A stretch of 64,000 nt of DNA, taken from NCBI GenBank assembly GCA_965216155.1, contig CBDCFD010000005.1:310001-374000 (forward strand), given 5' to 3'. Made by a program: the position numbers and the translations under genes. The stretch is from CATOSP01 sp965216155. GTDB lineage: Bacteria; Chloroflexota; Dehalococcoidia; Lucifugimonadales; UBA3495. This document shows, one piece after another, positions 23,862 through 33,618 of the stretch. The notes under the pieces are model-generated. The model had not been told where the DNA came from. It ran no database searches and was given only the letters and a program-made list of their open reading frames with translations. How positions within the stretch are numbered: the first letter of the stretch is position 1; each line of letters opens with the position of its first letter.

Positions 23862-24137
23862 TTAAGCAGAGATGACTTTCATTAGATAGGGATGGTCCCA
23901 GACGGCCTTTTTGGGTTCTGCATCAGTAAGTTCGAACTGACGTCCGTGGGTCCGTAATCCCATGATGGCAACCCCCACGTTCCAAAGCGCATCTTCCAGT
24001 TGAGTAGGATCATTTGGCGAAGCGCCAATACTCACCGAAACAGTACCACCAGAATCGGTCACATCAAACCTGGATGTGACAGCTTTGCCGGAGAGCCACT
24101 TGCGACTGAACCGCTCGGCTCCCTTGCATCCTGTCAA
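23862..24137 (-). CDS. Hypothetical protein (91 residues), possibly a fragment
   Basis: I do not recognise this product. It contains SRFDVTDSGGTVSVSIGASP and LEDALWNVGVAIMGLRTHGR, an amphipathic helix. There is no good ribosome-binding site at the indicated start. The upstream end collides with a plus-strand transposase remnant, so a longer gene may have been truncated there. It lies in a decayed 1.3-kb stretch. Confidence 0.35.
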   Translation of the reverse strand: MTGCKGAERFSRKWLSGKAVTSRFDVTDSGGTVSVSIGASPNDPTQLEDALWNVGVAIMGLRTHGRQFELTDAEPKKAVWDHPYLMKVISA

Positions 24138-24425
24138 ACACGTGGTCAGTCAGGGAATCCGGGCCGAAATCAACTACAATCTCAGCGAGCGACTGCAAGG
24201 AACATTCCGCGACCGTGATAAAACTCTACGCGGACTGAAACAGCGAACAGACGTACCTCGACGGCCTTGTCCTCAACTACAACTACTTCCGCCCGCACCA
24301 GGGGCTAGGCGGCAAACGTCCAGCCGAAAGCGCCGGAGCTATATCCCGTTTGAGAACTGGCGGGATGTGGCAGGAATGACGGTCAAAGATGATAACTACC
24401 CAGCAAAATGCAACAGAACCCCATG
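24125..24425 (+). pseudogene. C-terminal remnant of a DDE transposase
   Basis: Pieces of one transposase tail occur in shifting frames: VKHVVSQGIRAEINYNLSER and LQGTFRDRDKTLRGL in the first, then SEQTYLDGLVLNYNYFRPHQ and GLGGKRPAESAGA in the second, then PFENWRDV back in the first. The catalytic Glu region precedes RDRDKTLRGL. No terminal repeats are visible, and the N-terminal two-thirds is missing. This is the end of an integrase-like (rve-type) element, long dead. Confidence 0.75.
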
Positions 24426-24429
24426 ACGG

Positions 24430-24906
24430 ACGCACTGTCCCCACAGGACGGCTCCAGAGGGCGTCGCGAACTCGGTCGATGTGGTTTTGGTCAGGAAAAG
24501 ACATGGACTGACCCCCCAGTCCTGGAAGAATCATTTAGTTTAAGCATTACAGGCGATAGGTGACCCCGGTTGCAACCCGCGATCGACTTCAGCGTGCCAG
24601 AGTGCGCCGGCTGGTTCGCGCAGAAGGCAACCGTATATTGAGCTGAATGGCAGAGCTCAGGTGTCAAATCGGTCGTGTTATCCTGCCGCATCCAATGCTA
24701 ATTGGGCATGTCTATCGGGCAGATTGTGGTGTAATGGGGTCAGACTGGCCATAGAGCCAAGAATCAGACTCATTATGCTTAAACGCGACTGCCCTGAAGC
24801 TTGGCTAAGTGCCGGTTGAATCACCCCCGCCCCTGTGTTAGCATGACTTTGTTACCAAATTCACAAGGTTTTCCTTCTTGCCTATCTGCGCTGAGGAGCC
24901 CCGGAT
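24430..24906. other. Intergenic region upstream of the nuoE-like operon
   Basis: No gene recognised. A promoter for the operon lies at 24816-24844. The remainder shows no repeat that recurs elsewhere in the window. Confidence 0.45.
24816..24844 (+). promoter_or_regulatory. Sigma-70-type promoter for the nuoE-F-G-like operon
   Basis: TTGAAT (24816-24821) and TAGCAT (24839-24844) with 17-bp spacing. Transcription would start near 24851, about 56 nt before nuoE. Confidence 0.5.
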
Positions 24907-25368
24907 ATGGAAGGGCTAACACAGCGGATCTCCAGGGCCATGCTCGGTCAGGAGCAGGCCACCATCACCATCCTCTCCACGCTGCTTGCCGTACAGGACG
25001 AGCTTGGCTATCTGCCCAAGGAAGGGATTGAGTCGGTCGCTCGTTTCACCAGCTCGACGATTAACGATGTCTGGGCCGTTGCCTCTTTCTACCCCAACTT
25101 CCGTTTTGAGCCTCCGTGTCTCCACCAGGTGGAGGTTTGTTGGGGCGCGTCATGTCACTTGGTGGGCGCAATGCCGTTGATGGAAGCGGTGATGGATGCC
25201 TGCGGATTAGAAGCTGAGGGAGACCGCGAAGACGGGCTCCTGTCACTGCGGTTCAACACCTGCCTGGGTGCGTGCGCCCATGCTCCGGTCATGGCGATAG
25301 ACCATCACCTCATTGGCCGCCAAACCCCTGAGTCCGCGCGAAACAGGATCGGCGGGCTGCTCCAGTAG
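24907..25368 (+). CDS. NuoE-like [2Fe-2S] thioredoxin-fold subunit
   Basis: The 153-residue protein is the small [2Fe-2S] subunit of NADH- or formate-dehydrogenase diaphorase modules. Cluster ligands are CWGASCH (about residues 78-84, C-x4-C) and CLGAC (about 119-123, C-x3-C). VWAVASFYPNFRFEPP and ILSTLLAVQDELGYLPKEGI are typical NuoE/HndA/FdsG text. It is the first gene of a four-gene operon with NuoF-, NuoG/FdhA- and FNR-like genes. No membrane subunits of complex I are adjacent, so a soluble complex is likelier than respiratory complex I. Confidence 0.87.
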   Translation: MEGLTQRISRAMLGQEQATITILSTLLAVQDELGYLPKEGIESVARFTSSTINDVWAVASFYPNFRFEPPCLHQVEVCWGASCHLVGAMPLMEAVMDACGLEAEGDREDGLLSLRFNTCLGACAHAPVMAIDHHLIGRQTPESARNRIGGLLQ

Positions 25369-25438
25369 CTCTCGTGTTTCACGCCGCTGGCAGCGGCCGC
25401 AACTCAAACGACTGTCTGTTCATCAGGTAGGATTGCGA

Positions 25439-27196
25439 ATGCCCAGCAATTTTCAAGACATTTCGGCCGAAGCTGAAGCCCGCTGGCAGCGGTTGGCCGC
25501 CGGCGGGGCGCCGTGGGTCCGCATCGGCTCCGCGCTGTGCGGCCAGGCCGCCGGTTGCGACGCTGTTGTCCAGGCTGTTGAAGACGCCCTGTCCGGTACC
25601 GGCAATGCCGCCCATGTGAGCCGGGTGGGTTGCATCGGACTTTGCTACGCCGAACCGCTGTTAGACGTCCAACTGCCCGGAGGACCCAGGATATTTTACG
25701 GGAATGTGACGCCGGAGACCGCCGCTGAGATCATCCAGTCTCACGTCATCGGCGGCGTCCCCGTGGAGCGGTTGGCCCTCGGGTATCTGCGGGGGCCCGA
25801 GGATTCCATAGCTCCCCCTGACCTGCCCGCCACCCTGCAGGACCTCGACTCCCACCCGCTACGGGCGGTGGAGACCAAGATCGCCCTGCGCAACGCGGGC
25901 AACATCGACCCCAGCGACATATACCAGTACATTGCCAACGGCGGCTACCACGCCCTCCACCGGGCGCTTACGGAAATGACCCCGGCGGATACTCTGGAGC
26001 AGGTCAATGCCTCCGGTCTTCGGGGGCGGGGAGGAGCGGCCTTCTCCACAGGGACAAAGTGGCGGTTTCTTGCGGGCTCCAACGCTCCGGTGAAATACAT
26101 CCTTTGCAATTGCGAAGAAGGCGACCCCGGTGCGTTCAACGACAAGGCAATCGTCGAAAGCGACCCGCACACTGTGGTTGAAGGAATACTCCTCGCAGGC
26201 TACTCCACCGCCGCTAGCTCCGGGTACATTTTCATCCGCCACGGCCACGACGGTCCCATTGACCGTGCCCGCGAAGCGTTGGTGCAAGCACGTGAGTTGG
26301 GCCTGATTGGCGAGGATATCCTGGGCAGCGGGTTCAGCTTCGAGATTGAAGTCGCCTTGACCGGTGACTCATACGTCGCGGGTGAGGAAAGCGCCTTGAT
26401 GGAGGCTATCGAAGGAAGCCGGGCGATGCCCCGGTTCCGGCCTCCCTTCCCGGCCCAATTCGGCCTTTTCGGCAAGCCCACCAACATCAACAACGTGAAG
26501 ACGCTGGCTTATGTGCCCGAAATCATATCCAAAGGCGGGGAATGGTTCGCCTCCATCGGCCACGAGCAGAGTAAAGGGACCGTAATCCTTTGCCTCACCG
26601 GTGACCTCCAATACACGGGTATGATCGAAGTCCCACTTGGCATCAATCTGAAAGACGTCCTCTACCAGGCAGCCGGAGGAGTCCCCGGCGGCAAGGCCCT
26701 AAAGCTGGTCCAAAGCGGCGGCCCCCTTGGCGGCGTGTTGGGGGCGGACAATGTAGACGTGGTGCTGGACTTCGAGATACTCAGGAATGCGGGGGCGATC
26801 CTCGGGTCCGGCGGGATCATCGCCGCCGACGAGGATACCTGCGTGGTGGACCTGACCAGGGCCCTGATCGCATTTTGCCAGTACGAGTCCTGCGGAAAGT
26901 GCTTCCCCTGCCGGATGGGTATGAGCCACCTGTTGGAAGTGTTGGAACGAATCTGCCGCCTGGAGGGTACAACCGAAGACCTGGGACTGATGCGCCGAGT
27001 GGGCGAGAATATGCAGGCGGGATCGCTGTGCGGCCACGGTCAACTGGGTTTCAACCCCGTCTCCTCGGCCCTGCGATACTTCGGCGATGAGTTCGAGGCC
27101 CATATCGTGGGGCATACCTGTCCCACCGGCGTTTGTTTGAAGCCCAGGTTCTCACCGGCCCTGACCCGCAGATTCGCTGCCTCTCCGGTAAGCTGA
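25439..27196 (+). CDS. NuoF-like NADH-binding FMN/[4Fe-4S] subunit
   Basis: The 585-residue protein carries an N-terminal thioredoxin-like [2Fe-2S] domain (SALCGQAAGCDAV, then VGCIGLCYAEPL, residues 35-80), the arrangement of HoxF/HndC/FdsB-type subunits and longer than plain NuoF. The NADH/FMN region has GLRGRGGAAFSTGTKW (about 191), YILCNCEEGDPGAFNDKA (about 220) and GEESALMEAIEG. The [4Fe-4S] ligands are SCGKCFPCRMG (about 484-494) and SLCGHGQ (about 530). It starts at the ATG at 25439, 70 bases after nuoE; the longer frame lacks a ribosome-binding site. Role: passing electrons between NAD(H) and the large subunit. Confidence 0.9.
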   Translation: MPSNFQDISAEAEARWQRLAAGGAPWVRIGSALCGQAAGCDAVVQAVEDALSGTGNAAHVSRVGCIGLCYAEPLLDVQLPGGPRIFYGNVTPETAAEIIQSHVIGGVPVERLALGYLRGPEDSIAPPDLPATLQDLDSHPLRAVETKIALRNAGNIDPSDIYQYIANGGYHALHRALTEMTPADTLEQVNASGLRGRGGAAFSTGTKWRFLAGSNAPVKYILCNCEEGDPGAFNDKAIVESDPHTVVEGILLAGYSTAASSGYIFIRHGHDGPIDRAREALVQARELGLIGEDILGSGFSFEIEVALTGDSYVAGEESALMEAIEGSRAMPRFRPPFPAQFGLFGKPTNINNVKTLAYVPEIISKGGEWFASIGHEQSKGTVILCLTGDLQYTGMIEVPLGINLKDVLYQAAGGVPGGKALKLVQSGGPLGGVLGADNVDVVLDFEILRNAGAILGSGGIIAADEDTCVVDLTRALIAFCQYESCGKCFPCRMGMSHLLEVLERICRLEGTTEDLGLMRRVGENMQAGSLCGHGQLGFNPVSSALRYFGDEFEAHIVGHTCPTGVCLKPRFSPALTRRFAASPVS

Positions 27197-27226
27197 CCAC
27201 GCTCAATACTGGCTGGAGAATGAGGA

Positions 27227-30076
27227 ATGCCTGACGACATCACCATCTCCATCGACGGAGTCGAGATACAGACTCAGCCGGGGAAGATGGTATTGGAAGC
27301 CGCCATAGAGGCGGGTATCTACATCCCCTACTTGTGCTATCACCCGGGTATGAAGCCTTTCGCCGCCTGCCGTATGTGTGTCGTTGGAGTCGAAGGCGGC
27401 CGCGGTTATCCTGCTGCCTGCGCCCTCCCGGTTGCGCCCGACATGAAGATACGGAACGAGGATGCCGACGTCCGCCAGCTTCGCCATTCGGTGATGGAAA
27501 TGCTCATCGCCGAACACCCCAACGGCTGTCTGACCTGCCATCGCGTGGACATCTGCGGCCCAAGCGACGTCTGTCTACGTCACGTGTCGGTAAACGACCG
27601 GTGCGTCACGTGCCCGAAGAATGAGCGATGCGAGCTGAAAGACACGGTGCGTTTCCTGGGAATGAGCCTGGAATCGCCGCTGGAGTACAAGTACCGCCAG
27701 ATTCCATTGGAGGTCAGCGACCCCTTTTATGACCGGGACTACAACCTGTGCATCGTGTGCGGGCGCTGCGTCCGAGCCTGCGAAGAGTTGCGGGGAGATG
27801 ACGCCATCTGCTTCACGGAGCGAGGCGGGAGCGCTCTGGTCGGGACGTCTTTCGGCACTTCCCTGCTGGAGTCCGGCTGCGAGTTCTGCGGCGCGTGTAT
27901 TGACGTGTGCCCTGTCGGCGCTCTGGTGGAAAGGGAGCACAAGTGGGAGAAGGCCGCCCGAGTCGAGCGGACGATCTGCCCCCATTGCCCGGTGGGATGC
28001 CAGCTTAACCTTGAAATTAACTCCCGGGACCAGTTCGTGCGCTCAATACCCGAGCTGAATTCCCCGGCCAACCGGGGTCAGGCCTGCTTCAAGGGAAAGT
28101 TCGGCCTGGAGTTCGTGAATAGTCCCAACCGGCTGAAGATGCCCATGGTCCGCCGGGAAGGAAAACTTGAAGAGGCTACCTGGGACGAGGCGCTGGACCA
28201 CATAGCCCAGCGCCTCCCTTCCTACGCCGGCGACAGCTTCGCCATGCTCACCTCGCCCAATAGCACCAACGAAGAGCACTATCTGGCTCAGAAGTTCACC
28301 CGGTTGGTGATGAACACCAACAATGTCGACCAGACCTCCGATACCCAACCCGAGCTTGTCGATGCCCTGGAAAGCTCGCTGGGATACCCTGCCGCGACCA
28401 ACCCGGTGTGGGACCTGGAGAAGGCGGGTTGTATCCTCGTATTCAACTCCAATGTGACCGAAGAGCACAACGTGGCCGGCGTTCCCATCAAACGGGCCGC
28501 CAGAAAGGACACAAATCTGGTCGTCATCGACCCCCGAGAGGTCGAGCTGACCAGGTACGCCGACGTTTGGCTTCGACCAGTCCCCGGCACGGAGTTACTG
28601 CTGCTGGGCGGGGTCCTGAGGTCATTGATCGACCAGAGTCTGGAGAAGGCCGACTGGCTGGAAGAGAGCTGCGAGAGTCCCGCAACCCTTTACTACGCCC
28701 TGCGCAACCTCGACATGGAAGAGGTCTCCAGGGTTACCCGCGTCAGCCTGGAATCGATCAATCAAGCGGCGCAGTTGTACGGAGAAGCGGAGGCGGGAGC
28801 GATAGTCTACGCGCTGGACAATCTGGCCGACGGACTGCAAGAAGACTGTGTCCGGGCCCTTGTCGATCTTGCCCTGGTCACCGGCAACGTGGGAAAGCCG
28901 GGCGCAGGGTTGTATCCGATGAGGCAAGGGGCCAACGAACAAGGCGCTTGGGATGTCGGCTGCGTCCCCGACCGCCTTCCGGGGTACAAGTTGGTAAGCG
29001 ATGCCGAGGCCCGCGGCGCGGTTGAGGAAGCCTGGGGTGGCAGCGTTCCGTCCGGCCCCGGCCTCCGGTTGCCGGGCATCGTGGAGGCTGCCATAGACGG
29101 ACGGGTCAAGGCCATGATGGTCATCGGCGACAGCCCTAACTTTACCAACGGTAAGCTGGGAGACAGTCAGGGCGCGCTTTCCAACCTAGAGTTTTTGGTC
29201 GTACACGACACGTTCCTCGGCCCTATGTCGGAGACAGCCGACGTGGTACTGCCCAGGGTGAGCTTCGCGGAAAAAGACGGTTCGTTCACCAACCTGGAAC
29301 GGCGAATACAGCGTCTCCGGCCCGCCCTTCAGGTCAAGGACACCGACGCCAGGCCGGAAAGCTGGGTTATCTGCGAGTTGGCCAACAGGTTGCAAGCCCA
29401 GGGATTCAACTATCTGACCGCTGGCCAGGTCCTGGAAGAGATTGCCAGCCTCAGCCCCGTTTACGCCGGGGTCTCCTCGCAGCGGCTCGAAGAAGAGGGC
29501 AAGCTGGTCCTGCGGACCAACCTGGAAAGTCCCCAGCCAACTCAGGTGCTCCACGCTGGGAAAGAGTATTCCGGTATCCAGTGGCCCTGCGCGGCGGAAG
29601 ACGCGCCGGGTACGCCAACCCTGTACCTAAACGGGTTCCCGCAGGGCAACGCGGTCTTGGAGACACCGGAATTTCGCACAGCGGAACAAGCCGTAGACCC
29701 GGACTTTCCCACCTGGTTGGCGCCTGGCAGGGTACTGTTCAACCAGGGCAGGGAGATGGAGGTCGTCCGTGGGAAGCGCAACCAGATCCAGCGTGAAGAC
29801 TGGGTGGAATTGAACCCCGCTACGGCCACGGAGCTTTCGGTGGAGGACGGGGACCGGGTCGAAGTCCAAACACGGAACAACACCAGCGGGAGCGCCTTGG
29901 TTGGGACTGTGCACCTGAACGAAGGGGTCCCGCAGGGTGTCATCTCCACTACGTCAATTTTCGGCCAGCTTGCCATCGCCATGCAGGAGAGCCAGGAACC
30001 AGATCCGGCGTCCAAAGTCGCGGGTCTGGAGATACGCCGGGCCGCCATCGTAAAACTGACCCCGGCATATAGCTGA
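27227..30076 (+). CDS. NuoG/formate-dehydrogenase-alpha-like large subunit lacking the Sec/Cys molybdenum ligand
   Basis: The 949-residue protein shows in order: a [2Fe-2S] domain (CYHPGMKPFAACRMC, about residues 37-51), the His-Cys3 motif HPNGCLTCHRVDIC (about 97-110), an additional Cys group (RCVTCPKNERC), two ferredoxin [4Fe-4S] sites (CIVCGRCVRAC about 175; CEFCGACIDVC about 218), CPHCPVGC (about 251), and a full molybdopterin-type domain to the C-terminus. The body reads like NAD-dependent FdhA (MRQGANEQGAWDVGCVPDR, SETADVVLPRVSFAEKDG, GIQWPC). Where FdhA has the Sec/Cys-His pair, it reads NNVDQTSDTQPELVDAL, with no Cys, His or TGA. It may act as an electron-transfer subunit or on another substrate. 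Confidence 0.87.
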   Translation: MPDDITISIDGVEIQTQPGKMVLEAAIEAGIYIPYLCYHPGMKPFAACRMCVVGVEGGRGYPAACALPVAPDMKIRNEDADVRQLRHSVMEMLIAEHPNGCLTCHRVDICGPSDVCLRHVSVNDRCVTCPKNERCELKDTVRFLGMSLESPLEYKYRQIPLEVSDPFYDRDYNLCIVCGRCVRACEELRGDDAICFTERGGSALVGTSFGTSLLESGCEFCGACIDVCPVGALVEREHKWEKAARVERTICPHCPVGCQLNLEINSRDQFVRSIPELNSPANRGQACFKGKFGLEFVNSPNRLKMPMVRREGKLEEATWDEALDHIAQRLPSYAGDSFAMLTSPNSTNEEHYLAQKFTRLVMNTNNVDQTSDTQPELVDALESSLGYPAATNPVWDLEKAGCILVFNSNVTEEHNVAGVPIKRAARKDTNLVVIDPREVELTRYADVWLRPVPGTELLLLGGVLRSLIDQSLEKADWLEESCESPATLYYALRNLDMEEVSRVTRVSLESINQAAQLYGEAEAGAIVYALDNLADGLQEDCVRALVDLALVTGNVGKPGAGLYPMRQGANEQGAWDVGCVPDRLPGYKLVSDAEARGAVEEAWGGSVPSGPGLRLPGIVEAAIDGRVKAMMVIGDSPNFTNGKLGDSQGALSNLEFLVVHDTFLGPMSETADVVLPRVSFAEKDGSFTNLERRIQRLRPALQVKDTDARPESWVICELANRLQAQGFNYLTAGQVLEEIASLSPVYAGVSSQRLEEEGKLVLRTNLESPQPTQVLHAGKEYSGIQWPCAAEDAPGTPTLYLNGFPQGNAVLETPEFRTAEQAVDPDFPTWLAPGRVLFNQGREMEVVRGKRNQIQREDWVELNPATATELSVEDGDRVEVQTRNNTSGSALVGTVHLNEGVPQGVISTTSIFGQLAIAMQESQEPDPASKVAGLEIRRAAIVKLTPAYS

Positions 30077-30090
30077 AGGAGATTTGGTTG

Positions 30091-30851
30091 ATGGTGAACC
30101 AGGGAACGCAGGCCAGCGCCCAGTCCCGGAGAGCGCGGACCATAGCCAAATTGCCCAGGGCTAGATTGGTGGAGCGCACCGACATCACCGAAGACCTGAT
30201 GGTGATTAAGCTCCAGCCCGAAGTGGACCGTTTCCAGTTTAAGGCTGGTCAGTACTGCACGCTGGGTCTGCAGGGCATCGAACGCGCTTACTCCATCGTG
30301 TCTGCGCCCTACGAACCCTTCCTGGAGATTTTCGTCGAGTTGGTCCCGGACGGGGAGCTAACGCCCCTGATGTGGAAGATGAAGACCGGCGACACGATGA
30401 GCCGCGGGCCAAAGGGCTGTTCACCACGGACCCAAGGGTCCACCATCACTTCATGGTAGCTACCGTCACGGGCGTTGCTCCCTCGGTGAGTATCATTCGC
30501 CAATACCTCAAGGACGAGGGCCAAGGGCATACTTTCTATGTGCTGCTGGGCGCCAGCTATCATGACGAACTGACCTACGACCGCGAACTGGTGGAGATGG
30601 CGGCAGCGTATCCGGACTCCGTAAAGTTTGTTCCCACGGTGAGCCGGCCCGCCGAAAACCGCAACTCCGCCTGGGATGGCGCTGGCGGCCGGGTCAATAA
30701 TATCTTCCAGGACTACTTGGACCAGTTTGCTCCTCCGCAGGACGACACTCTGATCTACGCCTGTGGGCATCCCGGTATGATCGAGGATGTCAAGGAGAAT
30801 GTCTCGGCCCAGGGTTGGAAGTTCATCGAAGAGCGGTTCTGGAAGCAATAG
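30091..30851 (+). CDS. Ferredoxin-NADP reductase-like flavoprotein (one frameshift)
   Basis: The first frame (30091-about 30405) holds the FAD-binding barrel: FKAGQYCTLGL and ERAYSIVSAP (RxYS motif, about residue 70), then LTPLMWKMKTGDTM. The second frame (about 30400-30851) holds the NAD(P)-binding half: RAKGLFTTDP, VATVTGVAPSVSIIRQYL and IYACGHPGMIEDVKE, ending in FIEERFWKQ, a typical FNR end. Joining them needs a net -1 change near 30400-30412. Both halves look otherwise well preserved, so an assembly error is plausible. The ATG at 30091 sits 9 nt behind AAGGAG, which overlaps the stop of the large subunit. It probably feeds or drains electrons of the NuoEFG-like complex. Confidence 0.78.
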
Positions 30852-30975
30852 GCGCGCCGCCGATTTAATCGGTATCCCTGTGTTGCAGTCCGGTAACCGC
30901 TGTCGCGCCGCTGCTTCTCGCGGGTTACGGGGTGGGTTAGAATGACCGGAACAGGCCCTGGGGGTTGGTGGGACC

Positions 30976-33618
30976 GTGACGCCGATACGCCGGCAGTACC
31001 TGAAAATCAAACATTCCTACCCCGATGCCATAGTCCTCTTTCGTCTCGGCGACTTTTATGAGACCTTCGACGAAGACGCCCAGACCGCATCCCAGGCATT
31101 GGAAATAGTCCTCACCTCCCGCAGCATGGGGAAAGACCTCAAGGTGCCCATGGCTGGCGTCCCCGCCCATTCCCTGGACAGCTACCTTGCCCGGTTGGTG
31201 AAACAGGGCCACAAGGTGGCGATCTGCGAGCAACTATCCGAACCGTCGGCAGGGCGCGGCCTCGTGGAACGGGACGTGGTCCGTGTCGTTACTCCCGGCA
31301 CTGTGCTGGAATCGGCGCTGCTGGACCGGAATAGCAACAACTTTCTGGCGGCGGTCGTCGAGGATGAAGACTCCGCTGGTCTCGCCTACGTCGATGTCTC
31401 TACCGGCGAGTTCGCCGTCACCCAACTTGCCTTGGACGCACTTCCTCCGGAGTTGGACCGCATAAGGCCTTCTGAAGTGATAGCACCTCTCCGGGACGAG
31501 CCTCCCGCTTGGGCCGTATCACCGGAGCAAACCGGCGCGTGCCGCTGGCCGGTAACCCCGGTCAACCCGGCGTCCTTCGCCCTGGATATCGCCGAAAAGG
31601 CTCTCCTCGACCACTACGGCATCCTATCCCTTGAGTCATTTGGCGTTGATGGGCGCCCTTTGGCCGTGCGGGCTGCCGGGGCTATCATCGACTACCTGGA
31701 CCGCACCCAGAAGAGCGGAATGCCTCAACTGGCACTCCTGAGTCACTATTCCACCACCTCCTACATGACCCTGGACGCGCAGACACGGCGCAACCTGGAG
31801 CTGTTCCAGGCGGGCAGGGCCGAAAGCAAGGAGCTATCTCTGCTGGCGAGCCTTGACCTGACCAAGACGCCGATGGGTGGCCGCCTGCTGCGGCGCTGGT
31901 TGGGCCAACCACTGGTGGAGCTCGGGCCGCTGGAGCAACGTCAAGACGCGGTGGAGCACTTCGTTCGAGACGGGTTCCGCCGCAGCGGAGCGGCGGCCCT
32001 GCTTGCCAAGATACCGGACCTGGAGCGTATCCTGGGCCGGACCACGGCTGGCATTGTAGCACCTCGGGAGTTGATAGCCCTCAAGGCTGGCTTGGAAGCT
32101 GTGCCGGACCTGGGCGCGACACTGGAAGCGGCTGGCCCGGATGAAAGCCAGACCACCGAATCCTCGGCAAATGGCGGCGCGATTTCCTGGCTCCGCAGGC
32201 AACTAACTCCGCTCCCTGACCTGGCCGCGTTGATCGAGGCGGCTATCACCCCGGAACCGTCGGGAGAAGCGGGGGAAGGCAATGTGATTCGCCCAGGCTT
32301 CTCCGAAGAGCTGGACCAACTCAAGAGCCAGTCACAGGATGCGCGCCGCTACATCGCGGGGCTGGAGCAGAAGGAGCGCGAGCGCACAGGCATCAGGGGG
32401 CTAAAGGTCGGATATAACCAGGTATTCGGCTATTATATAGAGGTAAGCAACGCCAACAGCGCCCAGGTTCCCGAGGACTACATACGCCGCCAGACCTTAA
32501 CCCACTCTGAAAGGTACATCGTTCCAGAGCTTAAAGAGTATGAGTCGCTCGTGCTCACCGCCAGGGAGCGGATCGAAGAGATGGAGCGTTCCCTTTACAG
32601 GCGGGTCTGCGGCCAAATCGCTGGGTCCGCCGCTCTTGTGTCGAAGCTGGCCTCGGCCATCGGCCGGGTCGACGCATTCGTCAGCCTCGCTGAAGTGGCC
32701 GTGCGCAACGGTTACGTCCGGCCCGGTCTGGACATGGGACATTCCATATTGATCAAGGACGGACGCCATCCGGTGGTCGAGAAAGTCCTGGGGGTGGGTG
32801 CGTACATACCCAACGACATCTACCTGAGCAACGACGACGCGCGGATTATCGTTCTGACCGGCCCCAACATGGCCGGAAAGTCCACTTTTATCCGGCAGGC
32901 CGCCATCATCACCCTGATGGCGCAGACAGGCAGTTTCGTCCCGGCATCTAAGGCGTCGATTGGGATCGTCGACCGCATATTCACCCGCGTGGGCCTGCAG
33001 GACGACTTGACCACCGGGCAGTCCACTTTCATGGTGGAAATGGTGGAGACCGCTGCCATCTTGAACCAGGCGACTCCCAGGTCCCTGGTCGTGCTGGATG
33101 AAATAGGCCGGGGCACGAGCACCTACGACGGCCTCGCCATCGCCCGCTCGGTCATAGAGCACTTGCACAACGACCGGCGGCTTGGCTGCAAGACCCTGTT
33201 TGCCACACACTATCACGAACTGACCGAGTTGGCCGGCGTCTTACCCGGAGTACGCAACTTCACGGTTGCGGCCACCGAAGAGGAAGGAGAGGTAGTGTTC
33301 CTGCACCGCATCGTGCCGGGTGGGGCCGACAAGAGCTACGGTGTCCACGTGGCGCGGTTGGCCGGGCTGCCACAGGGTGTGGTGAGCCGGGCTTGGGAGG
33401 TGTTGGCTGATCTGGAGAAAAACGGCGGCCGCAAGACCGCCGCCAGAAAACGGCGGCCGCGTGAGTCGTCTTCAGCCCAGATTCCCCTCTTCGCTTCGGC
33501 TCGGTCCCTGGTGGAGGAGGTCAGGGATTTGGACATCCCTAACCTGACGCCACTGGAGGCGATCAACCGCCTCTACGAGCTACAGCAAAAGGCGCGTGAG
33601 GCGGAACAACTCGGTTAG
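30976..33618 (+). CDS. mutS: DNA mismatch repair protein MutS
   Basis: MutS recognises mismatches and starts repair with MutL. The 880-residue length is normal. It starts with GTG. The mismatch-wedging Phe and its Glu are in GDFYETF (F27, E29). The ATPase has GPNMAGKSTF (about 629, Walker A), LDEIGRGTSTYDGLA (about 708, Walker B and signature) and ATHYHELTEL (about 742). The C-terminal tail (GRKTAARKRRP) is basic. mutL lies 1.3 kb downstream on the same strand, with a selenoprotein gene and a HAD gene between. Confidence 0.96.
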   Translation: MTPIRRQYLKIKHSYPDAIVLFRLGDFYETFDEDAQTASQALEIVLTSRSMGKDLKVPMAGVPAHSLDSYLARLVKQGHKVAICEQLSEPSAGRGLVERDVVRVVTPGTVLESALLDRNSNNFLAAVVEDEDSAGLAYVDVSTGEFAVTQLALDALPPELDRIRPSEVIAPLRDEPPAWAVSPEQTGACRWPVTPVNPASFALDIAEKALLDHYGILSLESFGVDGRPLAVRAAGAIIDYLDRTQKSGMPQLALLSHYSTTSYMTLDAQTRRNLELFQAGRAESKELSLLASLDLTKTPMGGRLLRRWLGQPLVELGPLEQRQDAVEHFVRDGFRRSGAAALLAKIPDLERILGRTTAGIVAPRELIALKAGLEAVPDLGATLEAAGPDESQTTESSANGGAISWLRRQLTPLPDLAALIEAAITPEPSGEAGEGNVIRPGFSEELDQLKSQSQDARRYIAGLEQKERERTGIRGLKVGYNQVFGYYIEVSNANSAQVPEDYIRRQTLTHSERYIVPELKEYESLVLTARERIEEMERSLYRRVCGQIAGSAALVSKLASAIGRVDAFVSLAEVAVRNGYVRPGLDMGHSILIKDGRHPVVEKVLGVGAYIPNDIYLSNDDARIIVLTGPNMAGKSTFIRQAAIITLMAQTGSFVPASKASIGIVDRIFTRVGLQDDLTTGQSTFMVEMVETAAILNQATPRSLVVLDEIGRGTSTYDGLAIARSVIEHLHNDRRLGCKTLFATHYHELTELAGVLPGVRNFTVAATEEEGEVVFLHRIVPGGADKSYGVHVARLAGLPQGVVSRAWEVLADLEKNGGRKTAARKRRPRESSSAQIPLFASARSLVEEVRDLDIPNLTPLEAINRLYELQQKAREAEQLG

